A stretch of 64,000 nt of DNA from Acidovorax sp. NB1 (GCF_005405905.1 NZ_BJHU01000043.1:1-64000); one strand, 5' to 3'; counted from the stretch's first letter, positions 8,303-17,292 are shown. The notes: a model not told the origin generated them from the sequence alone. Made by a program: numbers and translations.

Positions 8303-8450
8303 GGACGCCGAGTACCCTTTTGGGGTTGCTGTGGGCTATTGCGAGAAACACGGTCGTGGCGACGAAGCGAGCCGCAACACTTGCCGCCGATCCGGTGAGT
8401 CTGTGGCTGTGCATGCCGGGCACGACCTCGTCATGGAGTGATACGGTGAT

Positions 8451-8915
8451 ATGAGCTTGCTTGAACTGAAGGTTCCGCCCCCGGTCGTTGCGCTTGTCCT
8501 GGCGCTTCTTATGTGGATGACGACGCCGTCCGCTGGAGGCCTCTTGCAGTTGCCCCATCCGGTCAGCGTGCTCTTTGCTGTTGTCTTGGTGTGCGTTGGC
8601 CTGAGCATCAGCTTTGCCGGAGTCGTTGCGTTTCGGCGCGCCAAGACCACAGTGAGCCCGACAAAGGCAAGCTCGGCGTCTTCTTTGGTTGTTCAAGGCG
8701 TCTACCGGTGCACGCGCAATCCCATGTACGTTGGGTTCTTGCTAACCCTGTTGGCCTGGGCAGTGTTTCTGGAAAATCCGCTCGCTGTCCTATGGGCTCT
8801 GGGGTTCGTGCTTTACATCACCCGATTCCAGATCATCCCGGAAGAACGCGTGTTGGCTTCGCTCTTTGGGGCAGAGTACGAGGCATACAAAGGGAGAGTG
8901 CGCAGATGGCTGTGA
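8451..8915 (+). CDS. Isoprenylcysteine carboxyl methyltransferase-like membrane protein
   Basis: 154 residues with about four hydrophobic segments (residues ~10-28, 40-62, 92-112, 114-130). The motif GVYRCTRNPMYVGFLL followed by IPEERVLASLFGAEYEAYKGRVRRW is the SAM-binding signature of the ICMT/PEMT family. In bacteria the substrate is generally unknown. It lies 148 bp after the flavoprotein in the same direction and may belong to the same TetR-controlled unit. The intervening bases 8303-8450 hold no gene I can support. Confidence 0.82.
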   Translation: MSLLELKVPPPVVALVLALLMWMTTPSAGGLLQLPHPVSVLFAVVLVCVGLSISFAGVVAFRRAKTTVSPTKASSASSLVVQGVYRCTRNPMYVGFLLTLLAWAVFLENPLAVLWALGFVLYITRFQIIPEERVLASLFGAEYEAYKGRVRRWL

Positions 8916-8967
8916 GGCCTGACAGGCTGCAAGCACTTTGTCAGATCCCTGTGACTAGCCTCAACCC

Positions 8968-9912
8968 TCACCCCACCGCCCGCATCCCCACCAACCCCGG
9001 CATCGCCCCCCGCATCGCCTCCAAAAACAACCGCAACCGCGCCGGATAAAACCGCGCATACGGGTACACCAAATACACCGGCAGTGGCGCCGCGTGCCAG
9101 TTGGGCACCAGGTGCAGCAAGTTGCCCTGCCGCACATCGTTGTCCACGATCCACGCCGATGAAATGCATGCCCCCAGCCCGGCCAGGGCGGCGCTGCGCA
9201 GGGCGTACAGGCTGTCGGTGGCCAAGCGAGGGGTGATGCCGAATGTGTGGGCCTGGCCGCCGGGCTCCTGGGTCAGCGTGACCTCGCGGCGGTAGAAGGT
9301 GCTCAGGGCCAGCCAGGGCAGGGGCTGCAGGTCTTGCGCGTGCTGGGGCGTGGGGCGCCCAGCCATCAGGGCGGGGGCGGCCAGCACGATGCGGGGTACT
9401 TCGGCCAGGCGCACTGCGACCACGCTGGGGTCGTCCACCGCGCCGACCTGGATGGCGCAGTCGATGCCTTCGGCGATGAAGTTGGGGCGGCGGTCGTGCA
9501 GCATCCATTCCACGTCCACCTCGGGGTAGCGGCGCAGGTAGGCCATCAGCGGGGCGATGAACTGGTCTTGCCCAAAGGCATGTGGCGCCAGCACGCGCAG
9601 GGTGCCGCGCGGGGTGTCGGCGGTGCCGCGCAGGTCGTCTTCCATGGCGCGCCAGTCTTCCAGCAGGGCTTTGGCGTGGGCAAAGCAGCGGTCGCCGTCT
9701 TCGGTCAGCTTCATCACATGGGTGGAGCGCTGCAGCAGCTTGATGCCCAGGCTGCGCTCCAGCGCCTGCAGGCGGCGGCTCACGGTGGGCTGGCTGGTGC
9801 CCAGTTGCTGGGCGGCGGCAGACAGGCTGCCGGCCTCCACGATGCGGACAAAGGTCTGCATCAGCTCGATGCGGTCTGCGCCGGGTTGCAAGGCTGGCTG
9901 GGTGCTGCTCAT
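8968..9912 (-). CDS. LysR-family regulator
   Basis: 314 residues: N-terminal winged helix (FVRIVEAGSLSAAAQQLGTSQPTVSRRLQALE, residues ~20-55) and a periplasmic-binding-protein-like effector domain. It diverges from an MFS exporter gene and a LysR-type palindrome lies between them, so it probably activates that exporter and represses itself. Effector unknown. Confidence 0.9.
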   Translation of the reverse strand: MSSTQPALQPGADRIELMQTFVRIVEAGSLSAAAQQLGTSQPTVSRRLQALERSLGIKLLQRSTHVMKLTEDGDRCFAHAKALLEDWRAMEDDLRGTADTPRGTLRVLAPHAFGQDQFIAPLMAYLRRYPEVDVEWMLHDRRPNFIAEGIDCAIQVGAVDDPSVVAVRLAEVPRIVLAAPALMAGRPTPQHAQDLQPLPWLALSTFYRREVTLTQEPGGQAHTFGITPRLATDSLYALRSAALAGLGACISSAWIVDNDVRQGNLLHLVPNWHAAPLPVYLVYPYARFYPARLRLFLEAMRGAMPGLVGMRAVG

Positions 9913-9928
9913 GCGTCAAGCGTATAAC

Positions 9929-9941
9929 GAATCTGCAATTC
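9929..9941. promoter_or_regulatory. LysR-type binding site candidate
   Basis: GAAT-CTGCA-ATTC, perfect inverted repeat, 17 bp upstream of the LysR start in the 97 bp region shared with the divergent MFS gene. Confidence 0.45.
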
Positions 9942-10009
9942 AGCCTACTACCCAGCGAGGCGGTGGGCTAGAACAATCGCACCATTCCTTTTCAATCGAT
10001 GGTGTTGCG

Positions 10010-11263
10010 ATGTCTTTCATTCAAAATGTGCATGCAAGCGGTGCAGTGGGGCGGGCCCCGGTGGCCCCGCCTGCAGAGGGCGCCGAGCGTGCAGAAAGCG
10101 CAGTGAGTGCGCCGCTGCTGTTGCTGCTGGCGACCACGGCGGGGCTGAGCGTGGCCTCGCTGTACTACAGCCAGCCCATGCTGGGCGTGCTGGGGCCCGA
10201 CATGCAGGCCGACAGCCGTGTGGTGGGGCTGGTGCCCACGCTCACGCAGCTGGGGTATGCGCTGGGCATCTTGCTGCTGGCGCCGCTGGGCGACCGGTTT
10301 GACCGGCGCCGCATCATCGTCATCAAGTCCATCGCGTTGATGCTGGCGTTGTTGCTCAGCGGCCTGGCGCCCGGCATGGGCGCGCTGCTGGCGGCCAGCC
10401 TGGCGGTGGGGCTGGCGGCCACGGTGGCGCAAGACGTGGTGCCTGCTGCCGCCACGCTGGCCCCGGCGGCGCAGCGCGGGCGCATGGTGGGCATGGTGAT
10501 GACGGGGCTGCTGCTGGGCATCTTGCTGTCGCGCGTGGTCAGCGGCTTTGTGGCGCAGCAGTGGGGCTGGCGCACGGTGTATGTGGCGGCGGCGGTGGCC
10601 ATTGCGCTGCTGACGGTGGCCGTGTGGCGCGGGCTGCCGCGCTTTGCGCCCACCACGCAGATGGGCTATGGCGCGCTGATCGGATCGATGGTGGCGCTGT
10701 GGCGCCAGCACGCCGTGCTGCGCCGCGCGGCCTGGGCGCAAGGGCTGCTGGCCGTGGGCTTCAGCGCGTTCTGGTCCACGCTGGCGGTGATGTTGCACAG
10801 CCAGTTCAACCTGGGCACTGCGGCGGCAGGTGCGTTTGGCCTGGCGGGGGCGGCGGGTGCACTGGCTGCACCGCTGGCCGGGCGCCTGGCCGACAAGCGT
10901 GGGCCCGAGGTGGTGACGCGCTATGGCGCCGGGCTGGCCGCTGCGTCGTTTGCGGTGATGGCGCTGGCACCCCTGCTGCCTGCGCAGGCCCAGCTGGGCT
11001 TGATTGTGGTCAGTGCCATCGGCTTTGACTTTGGCGTGCAGGCCACGCTGGTGGCGCACCAGACCATCGTGTACGGCATCGACCCTGCGGCGCGCAGCCG
11101 GCTCAATGCGCTGCTGTTCACGGGCATGTTCATCGGGATGTCGGCGGGCGCTGCGCTGGGCGCCTTGGTGCTGGCGCAGTGGGGCTGGCTGGGGGTGGTG
11201 GGGCTGGCCACGGTGGGTTCGCTGGCGGCGCTGGGGGTGCGGGTGGCGCGGCGGGCAAGTTGA
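10010..11263 (+). CDS. MFS transporter, 12 TM
   Basis: 417 residues from the ATG at 10010. Twelve predicted membrane segments; the MFS signature after TM2 reads APLGDRFDRRRIIV, with a second copy of the loop in the C half (GRLADKRGPEVV). N-terminal YYSQPMLGVLGPDM resembles drug/sugar efflux members of the DHA family. Controlled, by position, by the divergent LysR gene. Substrate not deducible. It is followed by an intrinsic terminator. Confidence 0.88.
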   Translation: MSFIQNVHASGAVGRAPVAPPAEGAERAESAVSAPLLLLLATTAGLSVASLYYSQPMLGVLGPDMQADSRVVGLVPTLTQLGYALGILLLAPLGDRFDRRRIIVIKSIALMLALLLSGLAPGMGALLAASLAVGLAATVAQDVVPAAATLAPAAQRGRMVGMVMTGLLLGILLSRVVSGFVAQQWGWRTVYVAAAVAIALLTVAVWRGLPRFAPTTQMGYGALIGSMVALWRQHAVLRRAAWAQGLLAVGFSAFWSTLAVMLHSQFNLGTAAAGAFGLAGAAGALAAPLAGRLADKRGPEVVTRYGAGLAAASFAVMALAPLLPAQAQLGLIVVSAIGFDFGVQATLVAHQTIVYGIDPAARSRLNALLFTGMFIGMSAGAALGALVLAQWGWLGVVGLATVGSLAALGVRVARRAS

Positions 11264-11276
11264 TTTGAATAAAAAA

Positions 11277-11320
11277 GGGCTCTACCGCCTGATGGGTAAG
11301 CGCTAGTAGCTATCAAAAAA
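11277..11320. repeat. Dispersed TAGCTAT-type repeat, copy 3
   Basis: GGCTCTACCGCCTGATGG followed by GTAAGCGCTAGTAGCTATCAA and A-tract; ends exactly where the terminator stem begins. Confidence 0.75.
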
Positions 11321-11350
11321 AGAGCGGCCAGAAGGCCGCTCTTTCTTTTT
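11321..11350. terminator. Intrinsic terminator after MFS gene
   Basis: Nine-base perfect stem AGAGCGGCC / GGCCGCTCT with loop AGAA, followed by TTCTTTTT; A-rich on the other flank, so it could serve the convergent gene ending at 11374 too. Confidence 0.9.
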
Positions 11351-11373
11351 GCTGAGTCACCTTGCCGGTGGCC

Positions 11374-11970
11374 TCAGGCCTTTTTCACCTCAATGTGATA
11401 CAGCCCCCAGGGGCACAGGCCAAAGCGTTCCTTCACGGGCTTGTCCTTGAAGGCGGGCAGCACATCCGCGTCGTACAGGGCCCACTGCGGGCCCAGGCCG
11501 CCCAAGGCCATGGGCTGGCCGTCGATGTGGGTGGCGACGATCATGCGGTAGGCCTGCGCGTCGGCCATGCTGATGGTGACGTTGTAGCCGTCCACCGCGC
11601 GCAGCACCAGTTGCACGGGGCTGCCGGCGGCCACGCCCGCTGCAGCGAGCACGGTGGTGAGCAGCGGGCCTTTGAGCGTGTGGGGCTTGCTGTCGTATTC
11701 CAGCGTGGGCTTGATGGTGACGGCGGGCATGCGCTGCAGGGCGGCGGCGTCCAGCGCGTGGGCCTTGTCGAACTGGATGCCGTGTTTGCCCATCATCTGG
11801 TCGATGGTGGCATCGAGCGCGCCCCGGTTGGGCTGGGTGATGGCGCCGCTGATCGTCAGCAGCGCGGGGCTGGTGGATGTTTTGGCGGGTGGGGCGGCGT
11901 GGCTGCTGGTGGTGGCGGTCCACAGGCCTGCCAGGCCGACGCTGGCAGCCACAAAGTTTCTTTTGTTCAT
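11374..11970 (-). CDS. Secreted molybdopterin-binding-fold oxidoreductase-like protein
   Basis: 198 residues with an N-terminal signal (MNKRNFVAASVGLAGLW...HAA). The rest resembles the periplasmic 'oxidoreductase molybdopterin binding' family: LTISGAITQPNRG, MPAVTIKPTLEYD, LKGPLLTTVLAAAGV, LRAVDGYNVTISMADA. The Cys that ligates molybdenum in full sulfite-oxidase-type enzymes is not present at the equivalent GPLL position, so catalysis may be lacking. Stands alone, convergent with the MFS gene. Function not established. Confidence 0.78.
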   Translation of the reverse strand: MNKRNFVAASVGLAGLWTATTSSHAAPPAKTSTSPALLTISGAITQPNRGALDATIDQMMGKHGIQFDKAHALDAAALQRMPAVTIKPTLEYDSKPHTLKGPLLTTVLAAAGVAAGSPVQLVLRAVDGYNVTISMADAQAYRMIVATHIDGQPMALGGLGPQWALYDADVLPAFKDKPVKERFGLCPWGLYHIEVKKA

Positions 11971-12213
11971 GCTCGGTTTCTCCTCGTGTGTTGTTTGCTT
12001 GGTTGACTGATCGATGGATGGGGCGCATCAATCCGGGGCGCATGGTAAGCGCAGGACTGGCGCTTGCCACCCAAAAAAGTGTCAGTACCTGTGTGCGTGT
12101 GCAGCACATGCCGTATGTGTCGTGTGGCATGCGCGCCCTGTGGCCTTCAACCCCCAGGGTGCATGGCGCGCCCCGCCAGCGCGCAGGCGCGTGCCGCACC
12201 ACAATCGGCCCCC

Positions 12214-13410
12214 ATGACTTCTTCTTCGACGATGCTGCGGCTGATCAGCCTGGCAGCCTTTTGCAGCATGGCGTCCATGCGCGTGTGCGACCCGATGCTG
12301 GTGGCGCTGTCTGCGGAATACCAGATCACCACGGGCGATGCCTCGGCCGTGATTGCGGCGTTTGCCGTGGCCTATGGCGTGCTGCAGCTGGTGTATGGCC
12401 CGCTTGGCGACCGGGTGGGCAAGGTGCGCGTGATCATTGGCGCCACGGCGGCCTGTGCGGTGTTCAGCGCCATGACAGCGCTGGCGCCCAGCTTCAACGT
12501 GCTTGTGGTGGCGCGGGCGGCCATGGGGGCGGCGGCGGCCGGGATCATTCCGCTGTCGATGGCGTGGATTGGCGATGAGGTGGCCTACGAGCAGCGGCAA
12601 GAAACGCTGGCCCGGCTGATGGTGGCCACGGTGACCGGGATGATGGCGGGCCAGTGGTTTGGCGGCTTTGCGACCGAAACGCTGGGCTGGCGCGCTGCGC
12701 TGGGGGTGCTGGCCGTGCTGTTCTTTTCGGCAGCCACGCTGCTGCTGCGCCATGCGCGCGCCAGCGGTGCGCTGCGCAGGGTAGTGGCGCCGGGCGCCCC
12801 AGCGTTTTCGCTGGCCAATTACCTTGCGGGCACGGCGGCGCTGCTGCGCATTCCGCGCGTGCGCTGGGTGCTGACGGTGGTGGCGATCGAGGGCGCACTC
12901 GCGTTTGGCACGCTGGCTTTTGTGCCCGCGCGCATGGTGGATGGGTTTGGCCTGTCGGCCTCTGCCGCTGGCGGTGTGATGGTGCTGTATGGCGTGGGCG
13001 GGCTGATCTACAGCGTGTTTGCGCGGCGCTGGCTGGCGGCGCTGGGCGAGCAGGGGTTGGCCGTGCTGGGGGCCAGCTTCATTGCCATCGGCCTGCTGTC
13101 GCTGGCCTGGGCGCCTGCGGTGGGCTGGGCCATGCTGGGCTGCTTCTTGGCGGGCATCGGCTTTTACATGCTGCACAACACGCTGCAGGTGCAGGCCACG
13201 CAGATGGCGCCCGAGGCGCGGGGCACGGCGGTGACGCTGTTTGCGTGCCTGCTGTTCCTGGGCCAGTCCACGGGCGTGCTGCTGGTGGCGTTCAGTGTGG
13301 ACCGGGGCTGGCTGCCGCCGGTGTTCACGGCGGCGGCCGTGGGTATCTTTGTGCTGGGGCTGCTCATCTCGCGCCGGGTGCAGGCGCGCGGCGCTGTAGC
13401 AGGGGCTTGA
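12214..13410 (+). CDS. MFS transporter, 12 TM
   Basis: 398 residues from the ATG at 12214; in-frame codons further upstream lie in a region without membrane character. MFS signature YGPLGDRVGKVRVI after TM2; 12 hydrophobic segments. N-terminal CSMASMRVCDPMLVALSAEYQITTG is typical of small-molecule or multidrug exporters of this superfamily. It converges on acr3 with only 21 bp between stops. The 243 bp before it (11971-12213) is promoter region with no gene seen. Substrate unknown. Confidence 0.86.
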   Translation: MTSSSTMLRLISLAAFCSMASMRVCDPMLVALSAEYQITTGDASAVIAAFAVAYGVLQLVYGPLGDRVGKVRVIIGATAACAVFSAMTALAPSFNVLVVARAAMGAAAAGIIPLSMAWIGDEVAYEQRQETLARLMVATVTGMMAGQWFGGFATETLGWRAALGVLAVLFFSAATLLLRHARASGALRRVVAPGAPAFSLANYLAGTAALLRIPRVRWVLTVVAIEGALAFGTLAFVPARMVDGFGLSASAAGGVMVLYGVGGLIYSVFARRWLAALGEQGLAVLGASFIAIGLLSLAWAPAVGWAMLGCFLAGIGFYMLHNTLQVQATQMAPEARGTAVTLFACLLFLGQSTGVLLVAFSVDRGWLPPVFTAAAVGIFVLGLLISRRVQARGAVAGA

Positions 13411-13431
13411 ACTGCCCCAGCGGTGCACCCG

Positions 13432-14523
13432 TTAGCCCCGCGCCTCGTACCACCCCTTGCTGCGGTTGACCACGGCCACCACCGCCAGCATGACCGGCAC
13501 CTCGATCAGCACGCCCACCACGGTGGCCAGTGCTGCACCGGAGTGAAAGCCAAATAGGCTGATGGCGGTGGCCACGGCCAGCTCGAAGAAGTTGGACGCG
13601 CCGATCAGCGCCGAGGGGCAGGCGATGCTGTGCTTTTCGCCCACGGCGCGGTTCAGGCCGTAGGCCAGGGCGGAGTTGAACAGCACCTGGATGAGGATGG
13701 GCACGGCCAGCAGCGCGATCACCAGCGGCTGCTGCAGGATGGCCTCGCCCTGAAAGGCGAACAGCAGCACCAGCGTGGCCAGCAGCGCGGCGATGGACCA
13801 GGGGCCGGTGCGCGCCACGGCGGCGTCAAACGCAGCCTGGCCCCTGCGCAGCAGGTGCTTGCGCAGCCATTGCGCGATCACCACGGGGATCAGGATGTAC
13901 AGCACCACCGAGGTGAGCAGCGTGTCCCACGGCACGGTGATGGCCGACAGGCCGAGCAAGAAGGCCACCAGCGGCGCAAACGCCACGATCATGATGCTGT
14001 CGTTCAGCGCCACCTGCGACAGCGTGAACAGCGGGTCGCCCCCGGTGAGGCGGCTCCACACAAACACCATGGCCGTGCAGGGCGCGGCGGCCAGCAAAAT
14101 GAGCCCGGCGATGTAGCTGTCGATCTGGTCGGCAGGCAGGTAGGGCGCAAACCAGTGGCGGATGAACAGCCAGCCCAGCAGCGCCATCGAAAACGGCTTG
14201 ACCAGCCAGTTGACGAACAACGTCACCCCAATGCCGCGCACATGCTGGCGCACCTCGGCCAGCGCGCCAAAGTCCACCTTCAGCAGCATGGGGATGATCA
14301 TCACCCAGATGAGCAGGCCCACCGGCAGGTTGACGCGCGCCACCTCCAGCGCACCCACGGCGCGGGCCGCGCCGGGCAGCCACTGGCCCAGCGCAATGCC
14401 CGCCACGATGCACAGCAGCACCCAGACGGTGAGGTAGCGCTCGAACACCGCCATGCCAGCGGCGGGGGAGGGGGGCTGGGCACCAGCCAGTGCGGATGCA
14501 GATGTGTTTTGCTGCAGCGTCAT
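13432..14523 (-). CDS. acr3: Arsenite efflux permease Acr3
   Basis: 363 residues, ten membrane segments. Exports arsenite across the inner membrane. The conserved transport Cys lies in APCTAMVFVWS, and NLPVGLLIWVMIIPMLLKVDF and ALNDSIMIVAFAP are Acr3 marks, which separate it from the unrelated ArsB pump. Last gene of the leftward arsR-arsI-arsC-acr3 operon, 12 bp after arsC. Confidence 0.95.
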   Translation of the reverse strand: MTLQQNTSASALAGAQPPSPAAGMAVFERYLTVWVLLCIVAGIALGQWLPGAARAVGALEVARVNLPVGLLIWVMIIPMLLKVDFGALAEVRQHVRGIGVTLFVNWLVKPFSMALLGWLFIRHWFAPYLPADQIDSYIAGLILLAAAPCTAMVFVWSRLTGGDPLFTLSQVALNDSIMIVAFAPLVAFLLGLSAITVPWDTLLTSVVLYILIPVVIAQWLRKHLLRRGQAAFDAAVARTGPWSIAALLATLVLLFAFQGEAILQQPLVIALLAVPILIQVLFNSALAYGLNRAVGEKHSIACPSALIGASNFFELAVATAISLFGFHSGAALATVVGVLIEVPVMLAVVAVVNRSKGWYEARG

Positions 14524-14535
14524 GTCAATCCAGGT

Positions 14536-15042
14536 TCAGTGGGCGGACAGGGTGCGCGCCGTGGCTTGCAGCACGGTGGCGGCCAGCTTGTCGCCCGGCA
14601 GGTTCACCAGCAGTTCCAGGCGCTGCTTGATGGCGTGCAGGGTCTTGCGGAAGGCTTCGGCCTTGTCGGCGTCCGAGCCATCACCCGCCGACGGGTCGGC
14701 ATAGCCCCAGTGCGCTGTGGCCGGGTGGCCTGGCCAGAAGGGGCAGACCTCGCCCGCCGCGTTGTCGCACACGGTGATGATCAGGTCCATGTGCGGCGCG
14801 CCGGGGGCGGCAAACTCGTCCCAGCTTTTGCTGCGCAGCCCTTCGGTGGGGATACCTGCGTGGGCCAGCGCCTGCAGGCCCAGCGGGTGGGGCTGTTGGT
14901 TGTCGCGCGGGCTGCTGCCGGCTGAATAGGCCTTGAAGCGGCCCTGGCCCATGGCGTTGAGCAGGGCTTCGGCCAGGATGCTGCGGGCAGAGTTGTGCGT
15001 GCACAGAAACAGCACGTTCAAAGGAGTGCGTGGGGTGCTCAT
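14536..15042 (-). CDS. arsC: Arsenate reductase, LMW-phosphatase type
   Basis: 168 residues from the ATG at 15042; the reading frame stays open further upstream but that part overlaps arsI. Reduces arsenate to arsenite for Acr3. The P-loop is LFLCTHNSARS with nucleophilic Cys, and further Cys residues occur at ITVCDNAAGEVCPFWPG, the pattern of thioredoxin-linked ArsC. Third gene of the ars operon, 13 bp after arsI. Confidence 0.94.
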   Translation of the reverse strand: MSTPRTPLNVLFLCTHNSARSILAEALLNAMGQGRFKAYSAGSSPRDNQQPHPLGLQALAHAGIPTEGLRSKSWDEFAAPGAPHMDLIITVCDNAAGEVCPFWPGHPATAHWGYADPSAGDGSDADKAEAFRKTLHAIKQRLELLVNLPGDKLAATVLQATARTLSAH

Positions 15043-15055
15043 TGCAGACCTGGGC

Positions 15056-15556
15056 TCAGCAGCATTTGTTGGGGTTGCTGGCGGTGGGCCCGCAGCAGGC
15101 GGCCTGGCCGGGCGCGGGGGCGGACGGCGCGCCCGTGGGGCAGCAGGCGGCCTGGGCTGCCTGGGGTTGCTGCGCAGCGGCTTCGTTGAACACGGGGATG
15201 TTGCCCAACGTGTGGAAGTGTTCCCAGGCCACGCCCTGCGGGTCGGTGATCCAATGCTTGTCGCTGCGGGCATAGCAGCAGGTGGTGGCGCCTTCGTCCA
15301 GCAGGGCCATGTCGGCACCCTGGGCACGGGCCTTGAGCTCGGCCAGCTCGTCCGCTTCATCGACCTGGAAGCCCAGGTGGTCCACGCCGGGCTTGTCGCC
15401 CCGGGTGGAGATTGCGAAGTTCACGCGCGGGTCTTCGAGCATCCACTTGGCGTAGTCGGTCTCGACCCGCGCAGGCTCGGCCGCGAACAGCCTGGAATAG
15501 AACGCGATGCTCTTGGAGAGGTCATCGACATGCATGTGAACGTGGAATCGCTTCAT
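15056..15556 (-). CDS. arsI: ArsI/CadI-family dioxygenase (VOC fold)
   Basis: 166 residues; vicinal-oxygen-chelate enzyme. Metal ligands fit His5, His60 (GVDHLGF) and Glu112 (AWEHFH). The vicinal Cys93-Cys94 in TTCCYAR binds the organoarsenical in ArsI C-As lyases, which strip the methyl group from trivalent methylarsenicals. The C-terminal tail has three extra CC pairs, as often seen in ArsI. The closely related CadI name is also used, so the substrate remains inferred from the ars context. Second gene of the operon. Confidence 0.9.
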   Translation of the reverse strand: MKRFHVHMHVDDLSKSIAFYSRLFAAEPARVETDYAKWMLEDPRVNFAISTRGDKPGVDHLGFQVDEADELAELKARAQGADMALLDEGATTCCYARSDKHWITDPQGVAWEHFHTLGNIPVFNEAAAQQPQAAQAACCPTGAPSAPAPGQAACCGPTASNPNKCC

Positions 15557-15601
15557 GGTGGCTTCCTTTCGGCTGGGGGTCGTGGGGGTTGGTGGGGGTG
15601 A

Positions 15602-15928
15602 TCAGCACTTGCAGGCAGCGGTGGCCTCATCGGTCAGGCAGGCGGCGCCCTGGCAGCAGTTCTCGGTCAGGTAGGCGAGCAGCTCGTTCATGGTGGCAAA
15701 CGAGGCGCGGTAGATCAGGTTGCGGCCCTGGCGCTCCTGGCTCACCAGGCCCGCGTGGGTCAGCTCCTTGAGGTGGAACGACAGCGTGTTGGGCGCAATG
15801 CCCAGTTGCTCGGACAGCCCGCCGGGCGTCAGCCCCTCCTGGCCCGCCACCACCAGGGCGCGGAACACACGCAGGCGCACTTCCTGGGCGAGGGCGGCGA
15901 GGGATCGGATGACATCGGTTTCTTGCAT
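15602..15928 (-). CDS. arsR: ArsR-family arsenic-responsive repressor
   Basis: 108 residues from the ATG at 15928 (MQETDVIRSL); upstream in-frame residues are non-coding. Winged helix: SEQLGIAPNTLSFHLKELTHAGLVSQERQGRNLIYRA. The usual ELCVCD metal site in the recognition helix is absent; instead Cys residues cluster at the C-terminus (ENCCQGAAC, AACKC), the arrangement of ArsR forms that sense As(III) elsewhere in the fold. First gene of the operon, so autoregulated through the operator just upstream. Confidence 0.92.
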   Translation of the reverse strand: MQETDVIRSLAALAQEVRLRVFRALVVAGQEGLTPGGLSEQLGIAPNTLSFHLKELTHAGLVSQERQGRNLIYRASFATMNELLAYLTENCCQGAACLTDEATAACKC

Positions 15929-15940
15929 GGTTCGATAATA

Positions 15941-15952
15941 CAACAAAAGTTG
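15941..15952. promoter_or_regulatory. ArsR operator candidate
   Basis: CAAC-AAAA-GTTG perfect palindrome, extended imperfectly to ATAATA and ATAT on the outside, 12 bp upstream of the arsR start. Position and symmetry fit an ArsR site over the operon promoter. Confidence 0.65.
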
Positions 15953-16041
15953 AAATATAGAAATGTTGCCAGATGCCACCTCCGTGGGTGTCAGGAAAAT
16001 TCAAGAAAAAATGGCACTTACCGCGCTAAGGTATTGCTCTA

Positions 16042-16064
16042 ATAGCTATGAAATTCATAGTTAT
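16042..16064. promoter_or_regulatory. Inverted repeat upstream of metN
   Basis: Arms ATAGCTATGAA and TTCATAGTTAT around one base, one mismatch. It lies 159 bp before metN in the 294 bp gap after arsR. It shares TAGCTAT with the dispersed repeats, so it may be a degenerate copy or an operator. No SAM riboswitch was recognised here. Confidence 0.45.
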
Positions 16065-16222
16065 CGAAGTCTGTGTACCACGGCCTTCATAACTCAGCGA
16101 TCTAATCACCCGATTTTTTAATCGTTTGTGAACTTACGATTCGCCGATACAGTCGCCCCTCCTTTCCCAGACCCGCGCGGCAGCGGCCACGACCTGTGGC
16201 CTGCGCTGCGCCAGTGCTTTTC

Positions 16223-17278
16223 ATGATCGATTTACGGGGTATCACCCAAACCTACCAGGGCCCACAAGGCCCCGTCGAAGCCCTGCGTGGCATCGACCTC
16301 AGCATCCAGCCGGGCGAAGTGTTCGGCATCATCGGCAAGAGCGGCGCAGGCAAAAGCTCGCTGGTGCGCGTCATCAACCTGCTCAACCGGCCCACCACGG
16401 GCCAGGTGATCGTGGGCGGGCGCGACCTGACCCAGCTGAACGACGCGCAACTGCGCGAGGCCCGCCGCGAGATCGGCATGGTCTTCCAGCACTTCAACCT
16501 GCTGTCGTCGCGCACCGTGTTCGACAACGCCGCGCTGCCGCTGGAGCTGGCGGGCATGAGCAAAGCCGACATCCGCGAGCGCGTGAACCCGCTGCTCGAA
16601 CTGGTGGGCCTGGCCCACCTGGCCGACCGCTACCCCGCGCAGATCAGTGGCGGGCAAAAGCAACGTGTGGGCATTGCGCGTGCGCTGGCCAGCCGCCCCA
16701 AGGTGCTGCTGAGCGACGAAGCCACCTCGGCGCTGGACCCGGAGACGACCCGCTCCATCCTCGACCTGCTGCGCCAGGTCAACCGCGAGCTGGGCCTCAC
16801 GGTGGTGCTCATCACCCACCAGATGCAGGTCATCAAGCAGGTGGCCGACCGCGTGGCCGTGATCGAGGCCGGGCGCATCGTGGAGCAGGGCCGCGTGCTG
16901 GACGTGTTCACCCGCCCGCAGCAGGCCATCACCAAGAGCCTGATCGACGAGATCCTGCCGCAAGAGCTGCCCGTGAGCGTGCTCGACCATGTGCGCAAGC
17001 TCACCCGCCAGCTGGCCGCCACGGCGCCCGACCACGCGGGGCGGCTGCTGCGCCTGTCGTACTCGGGCGACAGCGCCTACCAGCCCATCCTGTCGCAGTT
17101 GATCCGCGAGTTTGGTGTGGACATGAGCATCCTGCACGGCCAGGTGGACGAGATCCAGGACGAGACCTTCGGCTCGCTGGCGGTGTATGCCAGCGGCCAG
17201 CCCATGCAACTGCGCGGCGCGGTGGAGCATCTGCGCGCGGGCGGCGTGGCGGTGCAAGAAGTCACGATTGAAATCTGA
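16223..17278 (+). CDS. metN: Methionine ABC transporter ATPase MetN
   Basis: 351 residues from the ATG at 16223. ATPase of the D/L-methionine importer. Walker [10 protein letters not shown] near residue 39, signature ISGGQKQR, Walker [13 protein letters not shown], and a C-terminal NIL domain (residues ~270-350) that binds methionine and inhibits transport. Followed after 14 bp by metI. Unusually the binding-protein gene metQ is not next but 14 kb away on the same strand. Confidence 0.95.
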   Translation: MIDLRGITQTYQGPQGPVEALRGIDLSIQPGEVFGIIGKSGAGKSSLVRVINLLNRPTTGQVIVGGRDLTQLNDAQLREARREIGMVFQHFNLLSSRTVFDNAALPLELAGMSKADIRERVNPLLELVGLAHLADRYPAQISGGQKQRVGIARALASRPKVLLSDEATSALDPETTRSILDLLRQVNRELGLTVVLITHQMQVIKQVADRVAVIEAGRIVEQGRVLDVFTRPQQAITKSLIDEILPQELPVSVLDHVRKLTRQLAATAPDHAGRLLRLSYSGDSAYQPILSQLIREFGVDMSILHGQVDEIQDETFGSLAVYASGQPMQLRGAVEHLRAGGVAVQEVTIEI

Positions 17279-17292
17279 GGAAGAGGCCAACC

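Noticed and set aside
8251..8454. 67-codon frame between the flavoprotein and the methyltransferase
   Set aside because: Overlaps the flavoprotein end and has no domain or convincing ribosome site.
12082..13428. Minus-strand frame of 448 codons opposite the MFS gene
   Set aside because: His/Arg/Gln-rich shadow; plus strand is a 12-TM transporter.
15043..15360. N-terminal extension of arsC
   Set aside because: Overlaps arsI in another frame and is low-complexity; the ATG at 15042 gives the standard ArsC.
16000..16222. SAM-type riboswitch upstream of metN
   Set aside because: No S-box or other SAM-binding RNA pattern seen; only an inverted repeat.
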